NCBI RefSeq assembly: GCF_007993795.1
Contig: NZ_CP042476.1
Coordinates: forward strand, 620,001 to 684,000
Reading direction: 5' to 3'
Source: Antarcticibacterium arcticum
GTDB lineage: Bacteria > Bacteroidota > Bacteroidia > Flavobacteriales > Flavobacteriaceae
DNA length: 64,000 bases
The translations under genes and the position numbers were made by a program. This document shows, one piece after another, positions 55,313 through 64,000 of this stretch (positions are counted from its first letter, which is position 1; each line of letters starts with the position of its first letter). The notes beneath the pieces are model-generated. The model made no database searches, was not told where the DNA came from, and worked only from the letters and a program-made list of their open reading frames with translations.

Positions 55313-56722
55313 AGCAAAGATATTTCCCAACAGCTCATCATTTGTCACTTCTCCGGTAATGAGGCCAAAATGATACAAAGCTTCGCGAATGTCTATTGCC
55401 AGCAGGTCACCGGATAAGTTGGCGTTAAGACCATCCTGAACCTTGTTGATCTCCTCCAGCGCACTTAACAGCGAATTGTAATGTCGCGAATTGGTAACGA
55501 TGGTGTTGTTATTCCTCAACTCGCCGGTATTTACAAAATCCAGTAATTTCATTTGGAGTTCCTCAACACCTGCACCCTCCTTGGCAGAGATGAATATAAG
55601 ATTAGACTGCCCCACTACGCCCGGAGCAGTTGAAGCTTCTGCAGCAGTAAGAGAGGCGGTAATAATATCCAGATCTTCCTGTAAAATTTGATCTACCTTG
55701 TTTACCACAATTAGCAATGGTTTTTGAGGGAACTGGTTTTTTATTTTTTCTATTTCAACTTTGAACTTTGAACCCTGAACCTTGAACATTTCTGCGTTAA
55801 GCAGAAATATAACCACCTGCGCCTGACTAATCTTCTCAAAGGTTTTCTTTATGCCCAGGCCTTCTATGACATCCTGGGTTTCCCGTATTCCCGCGGTATC
55901 TATAAATCTAAACCCTATCCCGCCAATGGCGATGTCATCTTCTATGGTATCACGGGTTGTGCCCGCAATGTCTGAAACTATCGCTCTTTCCTCATTTAGC
56001 AGCGCATTGAGAAGCGTAGATTTCCCTACATTGGGTTCTCCTATGATCGCAACGGGAATTCCCTGTTTGATCACATTTCCTGTTGCAAATGAATCTATGA
56101 GTCGCTTTAAAACCTGCTGTATTCTGCTTACCAGGTCGCGGAATTGATCGCGATTGGCAAACTCAACATCCTCCTCGGCAAAGTCCAGCTCGAGCTCAAT
56201 GAGCGATGCAAAATTGAGCAATTCCTGTCTCAGTCGCTGTATCTCATCTGAAAATCCACCGCGCATTTGTTGCATTGCAATTTGGTGGGAGGCCTGGTTT
56301 TCAGAAGAAATAAGATCAGCCACCGCCTCTGCCTGGCTAAGGTCCATTTTTCCGTTTAGGAAAGCCCGTAGCGTAAATTCCCCCGCTTCGGCACTTCGGC
56401 ATCCCTTTCTTACCAGCAATTGAATAATTTCCTGTTGTATGTACCTGCTCCCGTGACAGGAGATCTCAATGGTATTCTCGCCGGTATAGGACCGCGGACC
56501 GTGAAATACAGAGACCAGCACTTCATCGAGGATACGCTCGCCATCAATAATATTTCCCAGGTGCAGGGTATGTGTAGGTTGGTCTGAAAGTATTTTTTTG
56601 CTTTTGGCCCGAAAAAGCCCTGAAACGATCTCAATGGCCTGTGGCCCCGAAACCCTTATAACCGCAATGGCCCCCGCCCCAGATGGGGTCGCAAGGGCTA
56701 CAATGGTGTCATTTATTCTCAT
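55292..56722 (-). CDS. mnmE: tRNA modification GTPase MnmE
   Basis: 476 residues, full length. It works with MnmG to modify the wobble uridine of certain tRNAs. N-terminal TrmE domain (MRINDTIVALATPSGAGAIAVIRVSG), GTPase motifs GEPNVGKST, DIAGTTRDT, DTAGIRE and NKVD, and the catalytic C-terminal FCIGK. Around residues 311-322 the segment FKVQGSKFKVE is encoded by an intergenic-type repeat inserted in frame within the G domain. The island is inserted directly after the stop codon. Confidence 0.95.
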   Translation of the reverse strand: MRINDTIVALATPSGAGAIAVIRVSGPQAIEIVSGLFRAKSKKILSDQPTHTLHLGNIIDGERILDEVLVSVFHGPRSYTGENTIEISCHGSRYIQQEIIQLLVRKGCRSAEAGEFTLRAFLNGKMDLSQAEAVADLISSENQASHQIAMQQMRGGFSDEIQRLRQELLNFASLIELELDFAEEDVEFANRDQFRDLVSRIQQVLKRLIDSFATGNVIKQGIPVAIIGEPNVGKSTLLNALLNEERAIVSDIAGTTRDTIEDDIAIGGIGFRFIDTAGIRETQDVIEGLGIKKTFEKISQAQVVIFLLNAEMFKVQGSKFKVEIEKIKNQFPQKPLLIVVNKVDQILQEDLDIITASLTAAEASTAPGVVGQSNLIFISAKEGAGVEELQMKLLDFVNTGELRNNNTIVTNSRHYNSLLSALEEINKVQDGLNANLSGDLLAIDIREALYHFGLITGEVTNDELLGNIFANFCIGK

Positions 56723-57258
56723 GCTGCAAAGGTAGGAAATGTTGTTTACAGTTTGTTGTTTATGGTTTGTGGTTTGGAGTTCATGGTTTTTAATTAGTGA
56801 ATAGTGATTAGTGAATAGTGAATAGTGAATAGTTGGTAGACGTTAGACGTTAGTCATTAGTAGAAAGTCTCTGATTGGCAGAAAAAAATTCTGCAATATC
56901 TGCGGTTTTTAGATCTGCGGAATCTGCGGGAAATTTTTTTAGTGAATAGTGATTGGTGAATAGGGGTTTCTGGCTTGGAATATTCACTATTCTCAAAATT
57001 AGGTAACCTGCCTATGGCAGGCGGGATGATTTAAGGTAAAAGGAACCACCCCGCCCCCCGCTGTGCGTGGGTCACCCCTCCTTAAAAAGGAGGGGAACTT
57101 TTAATTTGTCATAATTACATCACACCATCAAACCTTCCACTTGATTTAACCGACAACCTACAACTAACAACCGAACACATTTTCGAGTCTGTAACAAAAC
57201 CCATATATTTAATACAAATAGAGGTACCATCATCAATCAAAAAACTAAACACATCATC
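56723..57258. repeat. Repeat-rich intergenic region
   Basis: No gene. It contains a tandem array of the heptamer AGTGAAT (56796-56833), a CCTGCC/GGCAGG-type palindrome (57005-57022) and a perfect 9-bp hairpin CCCCTCCTT-AAA-AAGGAGGGG (57075-57095), typical extragenic elements of flavobacteria. Confidence 0.65.
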
Positions 57259-57597
57259 ATGAGAGAAGACAAACAACTACTGGTAATAACGCATTTGAGT
57301 CAGTTACTGGACCTGGTAACCGGCATTGGCGGATTTATAGTACCGCTTATAATATGGTTAACCCAAAAGGATAAAGTTTATGGAATGGACGAACACGGGA
57401 AAATGATCCTGAACTTCCAGATAAGTATGTTCATTTATGCCATTGTGAGCGTTCCGTTAATCTTCCTTTTTGGGTTAGGGATCTTTTTGTTGATTGGGAT
57501 TGGGATTATTGTCCTGGTGTTTCCCATTATCAACGCCATTAAAGTGAGTAACGGCGAACGACCGGACTATCCACTTACTATTCAGTTTTTGAAGTAG
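57259..57597 (+). CDS. DUF4870 (Tic20-like) membrane protein
   Basis: 112 residues with three membrane helices. Family pattern: 'THLSQLLDLVTGIGGFIVPLIIWLTQKDKVYGMDEHGKMILNFQIS' and the C-terminal AIKVSNGERPDYPLTI. Small inner-membrane protein; function not established. Single-gene unit followed by a terminator. Confidence 0.88.
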   Translation: MREDKQLLVITHLSQLLDLVTGIGGFIVPLIIWLTQKDKVYGMDEHGKMILNFQISMFIYAIVSVPLIFLFGLGIFLLIGIGIIVLVFPIINAIKVSNGERPDYPLTIQFLK

Positions 57598-57610
57598 AAA
57601 TAAGAGGACA

Positions 57611-57672
57611 GAGGAGCCTGCCCGAACCGATAGGGGCGGGAGAGGAGCCTGCCCGAACCGATAGTGGCGGGA
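57611..57672. repeat. 31-bp tandem duplication
   Basis: Two adjacent copies (57611-57641 and 57642-57672), one mismatch, containing CCTGCCCGAACCGATAG. Non-coding. Confidence 0.8.
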
Positions 57673-57733
57673 GAGGAAAGAGGGCAGTGGACAGAGGACT
57701 GAGGGAAGGGGAGAGCTTAAAAAAATAAAACGA

Positions 57734-57764
57734 AAAACACCATCTGGTTTTCCAAATGGTGTTT
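57734..57764. terminator. Bidirectional terminator between the DUF4870 gene and dnaN
   Basis: Stem AAAACACCATCTGG/CCAAATGGTGTTTT (one mismatch), with A-rich and T-rich flanks on both sides, placed between convergent genes. Confidence 0.8.
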
Positions 57765-57821
57765 TATATTTTTGGGCTAAAGACTAAAGACTACAATATA
57801 CAGTCTAGATTCCAGCGTCTC

Positions 57822-57848
57822 AATACTCAATACTCAATACTCAATACT
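57822..57848. repeat. Heptamer tandem repeat AATACTC
   Basis: Four copies of AATACTC, the reverse complement of the unit at 8222-8260. The last copy overlaps the dnaN stop codon. Confidence 0.7.
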
Positions 57849-58964
57849 AATTATTAAGCATCACCGGCATTACCAGCATAGTGATCTTTTCACCTTCATC
57901 CAGACCATCAACGGGGGTAAGGATACCGGCGCGGTTTGGCAGGCTCATTTCCAGCTGTACTTCATTTGCGTTCAGGTTGTTCAACATTTCGGTAAGGAAA
58001 CGTGAATTGAAGCCAATTTGCATATCATCGCCCTGGTAAGAACAGGTAAGGCGCTCTTCGGCTTTGTTGCTGTAATCAATATCTTCCGCAGAAATATTAA
58101 GTTCGGCTCCGGCAATTTTAAGGCGTACCTGGTGGGTGGTCTTATTTGAGAAAATAGAAACCCTTCTTACGGAGCTAAGGAACTGGCTGCGGTCTATAAT
58201 AAGTTTGTTAGGATTCTCCTTAGGGATCACCGCTTCGTAATTTGGATATTTTCCGTCTATAAGTCGGCAAATAAGGGTGGTATCGTCAAAGGTGAATTTT
58301 GCGTTAGACTCGTTGTATTCAATAAGCACATCTGTCTCGCTGCCTGCCAGGATCCCCTTTAAAAGGTTCAATGGTTTCTTAGGCATAATAAATTCTGAAG
58401 CCTGTGATGCCGAAACATCTTCCCGCGAATATTTTACAAGCTTGTGCGCATCTGTAGCAACAAACGTAAGACCTTCTGTAGAGAACTGAAAGAAAACCCC
58501 ACTCATCACCGGCCTAAGGTCATCATTTCCTGAGGCAAAAATGGTCTTGCTTATTGCAGTGGCCAGAACGTCTCCCTGGATAATAGTGCTGCTGGGCTCT
58601 TTAAGTTCAACAGCATTCGGGAATTCCTCGCCATTGGCATAAGCCAGGGCATATTTCCCGTGATTTGAACTAAGTTCAATGGTATTGTTAGATTCTACCA
58701 CGAAAGTAAGCGGTTGCTCGGGAAATGTTTTTAGGGTTTCAAGCAATAATTTTGCAGGAACCGCAATGGAACCTTCAGAATCTGATTCCACCTTTAATTT
58801 GGCCGACATTGTAGTCTCCAGATCTGAGGCGGAAACCGTCAACTCGTCGTGATTTAATTCAAAAAGAAAATTATCTAAAATGGGCAAGGTGTTGTTATTG
58901 TTGATAACCCCCCAAGGATTTGAAGCTGTTTAAGTAAATAGGTACTGGATACAATAAATTTCAT
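57847..58964 (-). CDS. dnaN: DNA polymerase III beta subunit (sliding clamp), one frameshift
   Basis: The ATG at 58964 encodes MKFIVSSTYLLKQLQILGG, the standard clamp start, but a run of six C (58908-58913; G on the coding strand) shifts the frame. One more base gives ..LGGVINNNNTLPILDNF and a 372-residue clamp, the expected length. The open frame from 58887 alone lacks the first strand and helix and starts from a TTG. dnaN is essential, so a sequencing error in the homopolymer is far more likely than a real mutation. The rest, e.g. PILDNFLFEL and the C-terminal MLVMPVML, is normal. Confidence 0.93.
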
Positions 58965-59156
58965 GGACGTATCGGTTAGTTTGATCATTACAAATATATC
59001 CTAATCATATAAAAATGGAAGGACATACAGTTTTAATTTATTAACAACAAAATAGCTCATTGGTAATTTAATTTGCTGATTTGAAGTGTGTTATAAAAAG
59101 TTATTTTCAAATTTTGTTAATATTTATCTTTCTTCGGAAAGAGGGCAGGAGGGAGC

Positions 59157-60829
59157 TTACTTTTTGATGTAGCGTTTCTTTCTGAAATAATTGAAGCCGA
59201 AAGCCCCGGTAAGCAATAACAGCATGGGTACAGCAAGGTTAAGGATCTGCCATTTTTCCCTTTCGGCTGAAGCTTTTTCAATGTCGAGAAAGGCGATGCT
59301 TATTTCTTTGGAACGAATGTCTATTAATCCCGAATCATCGAGCAAATAATTAACCGAATTAAGAAGGAACTCCTTGTTGCCATAAGTATTACCGGTATAA
59401 CGGTCAAATCCCAGTTCCAGGGGCGCGCCCTGTTGCAGCTGGTTCTTTATAACATCTCCATCTGAGATCACGATCATTCCCGTGGCATTACTTTGATCTT
59501 TTGCGCCCTGTAGTTCAAAAGGTTTTATCCTGTTCCTGTAAGCCGAAGTAAATTCCCCTTCCAGCAAAACTGCAAGGGCTTGTTCCCCTCCCGTGTACGT
59601 AGACAAATCTGGCGTTCTATTGAGAATATTTAAGCTTATCTCGCGGGGCACGCCTTCGGGTTTAGATTGTGGGGAACTTGAAAGCAGCACCATCTTTTTC
59701 ACGGGATTGCGCAAAGTATCTATTGGGTTTGCCCAGTCAAATTTCACCGCCTCCAGGTTGTTAATAATTGGATGCGTATTAGGTGAAGTTGTTAAGGGGC
59801 TGTAAAACCAGGGATAAGGCGAAAACCTGGTGTCATTCCCGCTCCCGCTCGCAAGTATAATGGGGGCCGAGTAAAGGTCATTCACCAGCACCGGATTGAT
59901 CCTGAAGCCGTATGAAAAGAAAAGGTCGCCTAAATTCAGGTCCCGGGGCAATGCAAAGGCGCTTCCGGTCTCGTTGAACAAACTATCTGTTTCCATCGCG
60001 GTATGTTCTACCAGCCACAATGCCTTCCCACCCTGCATAAGATATTGGTCCAGGATGAATTTCTCATTTTCAGTATAAGCCTCAGTGGGTTTTGCCTCGA
60101 TAATAAGGTCAAATTCAGTAAGGGAATTCAGTGTTTTTTGGGGCTCATTTTCCGCAGAATTGAGGGTGAATGGCGCGATAAAGTAATACTGGCGAAGGGT
60201 TGAGATAAAATCGGCAATAAAAGGATCGGGCAGTTCCCCGTTGCCCCGCATTACCGCGATCTTTTTCTTACGGGGTCTCACGAGTTGGCTCAAAGCATTT
60301 GCAAAGGAATATTCCAGTTGTTGAACGCTGCTGTTCACACGTTCTTCATCAGATACTCCAAGTTTGTTCTTTAACAACGGGATCTTCACAGATTCTTCGC
60401 CAAAATTGGCAATTGCCCAGGGAAAAATAAGGGTTTCACTGGCCTTGCCGTTTTCCATAACGCTAAGCCTGGCAGGGGTCATCCCCAGGGAGTAGAATTC
60501 TTCGGCAATGGCATTGGCATCATCCCCTTCAGCCAAAGGATCTATGAAATTGATATAGATGTTGGAATTATAGGCGGTTACTTCTTCAAGAAGTTGTCTG
60601 GTCTCATTTTGCAAGCGGCGGAATTCCGGAGGGAAATTTCCTTTTAGAAAAACGTCTATTACAAGGGGGATTTAACTTCAGCAATAATCTCCCGCGCGGC
60701 CGGGGAAAGGGTGTAGCGTTGGTCCTGTGTAAGGTCGAAACGCTGATGGAACATAGATGCAAGCCAGTTAATAAGCAGCAGTGCCATGACCAGGAATACA
60801 ACGTAAATATATTTATTCTGCTTTTTCAA
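59157..60829 (-). CDS. gldG: Gliding motility-associated ABC transporter subunit GldG, one frameshift
   Basis: Starts at a TTG at 60829, 3 bases after the gldF stop (KKQNKYIYVVFLVMALLLINW, a membrane helix). The frame breaks at a run of five G (60665-60669); one more base restores ..EVKSPLVIDVFLKGNFP and a 557-residue protein of normal GldG length. The remaining 485 residues are intact, with the GIFT-like ABC_transp_aux domain and a C-terminal membrane helix. GldF, GldG and GldA form an ABC transporter needed for gliding in Flavobacterium. As for dnaN, the lesion is probably a base-call error. Confidence 0.9.
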
Positions 60830-60832
60830 ATC

Positions 60833-61582
60833 TTAAGAATTGCTTGGCTCAGTTTGTGTCTCGGGCTGCACCCTGAAATAAGTGAGGGTGAGGAACAGGG
60901 TGATAAGGCTTAGAAAATATATAATATCCCGCGTATCTATTACCCCACGGCTCATACTTTTATAATGGTAACTTATGCCCAGGTATTCTATCCCGTACGC
61001 CGAATCGCCAAACAAATTGTAACCCGCCAGGCCTTCAAAAGCAAAGAAGAAAAAGAAACACAGGAATACCGCAATAATAAAAGCCGTGATCTGGTTTTGG
61101 GAAAGTGCCGAGGAGAGCAGACCTATAGCAGTATATGTGAATGCCAGGAGGAACAACCCGAAATAGGAACCCAGGGTGGCGCCAATATCAAAGTTTCCCG
61201 CAGGATCGCCTAATTGTGAAATAGTGAAAACGTAGATAAAAGTTGGAATAATTGCTATAACACATAAAAAAAATGCACCAAGATATTTCCCCCAAACCAG
61301 GTTCCAGATCCCAATGGGTCTTGTAAGCAGAAGTTCCATTGTTCCCTGTTTATACTCTTCAGAAAAACTTTTCATCGTGATTGCCGGGATAAGGAAGATA
61401 AAGATCCAGGGTGCCAACTCAAAGAAGGGTGCCACATCTGCAAAGCCATTATCGAGGATATTATAGGGCCCGCTAAACACAAAGAGAAACAATCCCGAGA
61501 TCACAAGAAATATCCCCACCACCAGATAACCTGTGGCAGAGGAGAAAAACGAGCTTATTTCTTTTTTTAAAATTGCAAACAA
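60833..61582 (-). CDS. gldF: Gliding motility-associated ABC transporter permease GldF
   Basis: 249 residues with six membrane helices. Typical features: the N-terminal ILKKEISSFFSSATGYLVVG, 'ITMKSFSEEYKQGTMELLLTRPI' and the final helix. It is the permease of the Gld transporter and lies directly before gldG. gldA is not in the window, as in many flavobacteria. Confidence 0.93.
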   Translation of the reverse strand: MFAILKKEISSFFSSATGYLVVGIFLVISGLFLFVFSGPYNILDNGFADVAPFFELAPWIFIFLIPAITMKSFSEEYKQGTMELLLTRPIGIWNLVWGKYLGAFFLCVIAIIPTFIYVFTISQLGDPAGNFDIGATLGSYFGLFLLAFTYTAIGLLSSALSQNQITAFIIAVFLCFFFFFAFEGLAGYNLFGDSAYGIEYLGISYHYKSMSRGVIDTRDIIYFLSLITLFLTLTYFRVQPETQTEPSNS

Positions 61583-61824
61583 TTATTTTAAAGTTAAAAA
61601 GTTAAAAAGTTAAAAAGTTAAAAAGTTAAAAAAGGTTCAAAGTTCAAGGCCTGCCTACCGCAGGTAGGTTCAAAATTCAAAGGTCAAAGGTCAAAGTTTC
61701 GGGTTTAAACCACAAACCATAAACCATAAACCACAAACCACAAACCACAAACCACAAACCTCACAAGACTAACGTCTACCGTCTACTGTCTAACGTCTAC
61801 CGTCTACCGTCTAACAACTATTCA
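61583..61824. repeat. Intergenic tandem repeats
   Basis: Three arrays: five copies of GTTAAAAA (61593-61635), AAACCAC/AAACCAT heptamers (about 61706-61760) and GTCTACC heptamers (61774-61815), plus one CCTACC/GGTAGG palindrome (61654-61668) inside TTCAAAG-type repeats. No gene. Confidence 0.7.
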
Positions 61825-62121
61825 CTACTCCAAACTAACCACCTTATCCACACTCCAGGCTTCGGGTTTTTGGTTGAACCAGACTTTGGTTTCACCCCAA
61901 ACTTTCAAAAAGAGGTCAGATTTTCGGTAATTCTCCAGGGCAGCTTCATCTTCCCAGTAACTATACGTAAAAAACTGGTTTGTATTGTTTTTATCTCGGT
62001 AAAGCTCCAGGAACAAACAACCTTCAAAATTGCGGATCTGGTTCTTATTAGCTTCAAAATTTTCAAAAAACGCATCTATTTTATCGGGTTGAAAACCCAT
62101 TTTGACAATTCTTACGAACAT
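61825..62121 (-). CDS. ABM-domain (antibiotic biosynthesis monooxygenase-like) protein
   Basis: 98 residues from the ATG at 62121; the longer frame begins with a TTG. The ABM fold is visible: VRIVKMGFQPDKIDAFFENFE, 'NFEGCLFLELYRDKNN', TYSYWEDEAALENYRKS. Family members bind small aromatic or quinone-like ligands; most are uncharacterised. It starts one base after the SAM-adenosyltransferase stop, so the two are coupled. Confidence 0.85.
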   Translation of the reverse strand: MFVRIVKMGFQPDKIDAFFENFEANKNQIRNFEGCLFLELYRDKNNTNQFFTYSYWEDEAALENYRKSDLFLKVWGETKVWFNQKPEAWSVDKVVSLE

Positions 62122-62122
62122 A

Positions 62123-62953
62123 TTATTCAAATTTTACGGTAATAGTATCCCTTAACTCTAGTCCAAACAGGGAAGAGGCACTTCCAACGGTGCTGGGATT
62201 ACTTTTATAAATAGCCAACTCTATATAGCCGGCCGAATTGAAAATGGCAAGTTTCTTACCATCTTCTTCGCGTTTTTCCTTCTCCAGTTTAAAATTGATC
62301 GCATCGCTGTAGGTCTCGTAGATCTCCTGGAATTTTGCGGTGCGCGCAGTTATATTGAAATTTCTTCCCTTGCCGGTAGCATCAAAAAATTTGCGGTTGA
62401 TATTGGTAACCACATTCCCGTAATTATCTATATAGATCACGTGGCCCACTATCTGGTTTTTTTCAGCATTTACATAGGGTTCAATTTCCTTCAAATATTT
62501 AAGGTTCTCAATTACCTTCCCCACCACTTCGAGTGTTCCGCCCCGGGCAAGGTGACAGGCAACCCTCACAAAGACATCAAGGACCGGAAAATTGCTGTCC
62601 ACCGTATTGTGGATATTGATCTCTACGATCTTTTCAGGTTTGATCTCGGCTGCAATAAGGGATAAGATGCCGTTATTGGCACAAATAAAATAATGACCAT
62701 CCAGCAATACTGCCAGATGCTTGTTTTCCGGCGTGAGCTCGCTATCTATCCCTATAATATGAATAGTTCCCGGGGGAAAGCATTTATAGGCATTTTTAAT
62801 GATGTAGGAAGCCTCGGTAATATGGAATGGCGATATAGAGTGCGAGATATCAACAATTCGCACATCACTCATTTCAGAATAAATAGTCCCTTTAACAGCC
62901 CCGGCAAAATGATCTTTCTCTCCAAAATCGGTAGTTAAAGTTATGATTGCCAT
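62123..62953 (-). CDS. SAM hydroxide adenosyltransferase (DUF62 family)
   Basis: 276 residues, full length. Family hallmarks: IITLTTDFGEKDHFAGAVKG at the N-terminus, 'VDISHSISPFHITEASYII', GIDSE and ICANNGILS, and the C-terminal SSLFGLELRD. The enzyme converts S-adenosylmethionine and water (hydroxide) to adenosine and methionine. Divergent from the PhoH-type gene. Confidence 0.9.
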   Translation of the reverse strand: MAIITLTTDFGEKDHFAGAVKGTIYSEMSDVRIVDISHSISPFHITEASYIIKNAYKCFPPGTIHIIGIDSELTPENKHLAVLLDGHYFICANNGILSLIAAEIKPEKIVEINIHNTVDSNFPVLDVFVRVACHLARGGTLEVVGKVIENLKYLKEIEPYVNAEKNQIVGHVIYIDNYGNVVTNINRKFFDATGKGRNFNITARTAKFQEIYETYSDAINFKLEKEKREEDGKKLAIFNSAGYIELAIYKSNPSTVGSASSLFGLELRDTITVKFE

Positions 62954-63161
62954 AGAGGATTGTTAATAATTTTTTAAGGTTAGCTACCTGTTATTTTATG
63001 TAAGTTTGTAATACAGGCGAAGATAATTTTATTTCTGCCGCTTATGTCAAAATTAAAAGAAATTTCTTTAATTTCCTGACAGATAAACGGAGATATTTCT
63101 GTTGCCGAATATCATAAAATATAACACCTTATAGATAAATTAATTATAAATCCCACTGCTC

Positions 63162-64000
63162 TTGAACGAACTCATCATCGAACTTTCCGAAATTAGCCCA
63201 AGGGAATTTTTTGGGCACCAGAATGAACACATTGAACTCCTCAAAAAATATTTTCCGAAACTAAAGATCGTTGCCCGTGGCAGCCGTATCACTGTGTTTG
63301 GAGATGAAGATATGCTGGAAGAATTTGATATGCGATTCACCATGTTGATGGATCATTTCGGGAAATTCAACAAACTCGATGAGAACATCATAGAACGGGT
63401 GCTTACCAGCAACAACCAGGAGGAGTATTCTACTTCTACGGAAAGCGGGCAGGTGCTGGTTCACGGGGTAGGTGGAAAACTAATCAAAGCCCAGACGGCT
63501 AACCAGCGAAAATTGGTGGAGTTGATGATGAAGAACGATATGGTCTTTGCCATTGGCCCGGCGGGAACGGGAAAAACTTATACAGGTGTTGCCCTTGCAG
63601 TAAAAGCGCTCAAGGAGAAACAGGTAAAAAGGATCATTTTGACAAGGCCTGCGGTGGAAGCCGGTGAAAACCTTGGTTTTCTGCCCGGGGATCTTAAGGA
63701 AAAATTAGATCCTTATATGCAGCCTTTGTATGACGCGTTAAGGGACATGATCCCCCACGAAAAGCTGGAAGTGCTTATAGAAAAAGGTGTGATCCAGATT
63801 GCGCCACTGGCGTTTATGCGTGGCCGTACCCTGGATAATGCTTTTGTGATCCTTGATGAGGGTCAAAATACCACCCATGCACAAATGAAGATGTTCCTTA
63901 CCAGGATGGGAAAGAGCGCAAAATTTATGATTACGGGCGACCCCGGGCAAATTGACTTGCCGCGTAGGGTGATCTCAGGATTAAAAGAAGCATTGTTAAT
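63162..64000 (+). CDS. phoH: PhoH-family ATPase (partial, runs off the window)
   Basis: Starts at a TTG at 63162 (NELIIELSEISPREFFG, the usual beginning of flavobacterial PhoH) after an in-frame TAA at 63147. An N-terminal KH-like part (1-115) leads to Walker A FAIGPAGTGKTYTGVALA, then ILTRPAVEAGENLGFLPGDL, and Walker B FVILDEGQNTTHAQMKMFLTR with TGDPGQIDLP. 279 codons are present and the C-terminus is missing. PhoH proteins are ATPases often linked to RNA metabolism. Confidence 0.92.
   Translation, partial: MNELIIELSEISPREFFGHQNEHIELLKKYFPKLKIVARGSRITVFGDEDMLEEFDMRFTMLMDHFGKFNKLDENIIERVLTSNNQEEYSTSTESGQVLVHGVGGKLIKAQTANQRKLVELMMKNDMVFAIGPAGTGKTYTGVALAVKALKEKQVKRIILTRPAVEAGENLGFLPGDLKEKLDPYMQPLYDALRDMIPHEKLEVLIEKGVIQIAPLAFMRGRTLDNAFVILDEGQNTTHAQMKMFLTRMGKSAKFMITGDPGQIDLPRRVISGLKEALL

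Noticed and set aside
58885..58887. TTG start giving a 346-residue clamp
   Set aside because: It would remove the first strand and helix of the clamp. The upstream sequence encodes the normal N-terminus apart from one missing base.
60604..60801. Small ORF upstream of gldG
   Set aside because: Out-of-frame reading of the true gldG 5' end, exposed by the homopolymer frameshift.
61583..61824. CRISPR array
   Set aside because: Period 7-8 tandem repeats with no spacers and no cas genes.

Overview
The window is chromosomal DNA from a member of the Bacteroidota, most likely a marine or soil flavobacterium (family Flavobacteriaceae). The pointers are the gliding-motility transporter genes gldF and gldG, the dnaN, mnmE and PhoH-type genes, many lipoproteins with Bacteroidota-style lipoboxes, a CHRD-domain lipoprotein, a DUF4870 protein, short CCTGCC/GGCAGG palindromes and heptamer tandem repeats between genes. 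No tRNA, rRNA or CRISPR array was seen.

Left core region (1-16.8 kb): surface and envelope genes (secreted proteins, lipoproteins, an S41 peptidase), a GAF protein, a PAS histidine kinase, a broken lipoprotein gene, a P1B-4-type metal ATPase followed by two exported thioredoxin-fold proteins, a family 2 glycosyltransferase resembling hyaluronan synthase, and an outer-membrane beta-barrel protein. The ATPase/thioredoxin block is bracketed by two direct repeats of about 285 bp.

Genomic island (about 16804-55312): a tyrosine-integrase element sits in the 3' end of mnmE. A 22-bp imperfect direct repeat marks its ends, and the left copy still encodes the MnmE C-terminus FCIGK-stop with different codons. 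At the integrase end lie the integrase, putative arm-type repeats, a HipBST-like split toxin/antitoxin, an excisionase-like HTH, a VirE-type helicase, a primase, MobC and MOB relaxase genes and a candidate iteron region. There are no type IV secretion genes, so it looks mobilizable rather than self-conjugative. The cargo is almost entirely anti-phage or conflict genes: RnlAB; a nine-gene restriction-modification-like operon (SNF2 helicase, beta-class methyltransferase, a three-gene module resembling a toxin-antitoxin-SecB-chaperone system, a Res-type helicase-nuclease, GIY-YIG and PD-(D/E)XK nucleases, one unknown); a WYL regulator; and, divergent from it, a retron-type operon.

The retron locus is the most interesting part. 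A reverse transcriptase with the retron NAXXH and YADD motifs is preceded by a strongly structured RNA region closed by a long inverted repeat (a1/a2). It is coupled by two ATGA overlaps to a 485-aa unrecognised partner and to a 725-aa protein with a receiver domain and a C-terminal Rx4H (HEPN-like) motif. A RecD-type helicase and a TPR/cold-shock-like protein follow. This combination does not match any retron type I recall.

Right core region (55.3-64 kb): mnmE, a DUF4870 gene, dnaN, gldG-gldF, an ABM-domain protein, a SAM hydroxide adenosyltransferase and the start of a PhoH-type ATPase. dnaN and gldG each carry a one-base loss in a G/C homopolymer, which probably reflects sequencing error.
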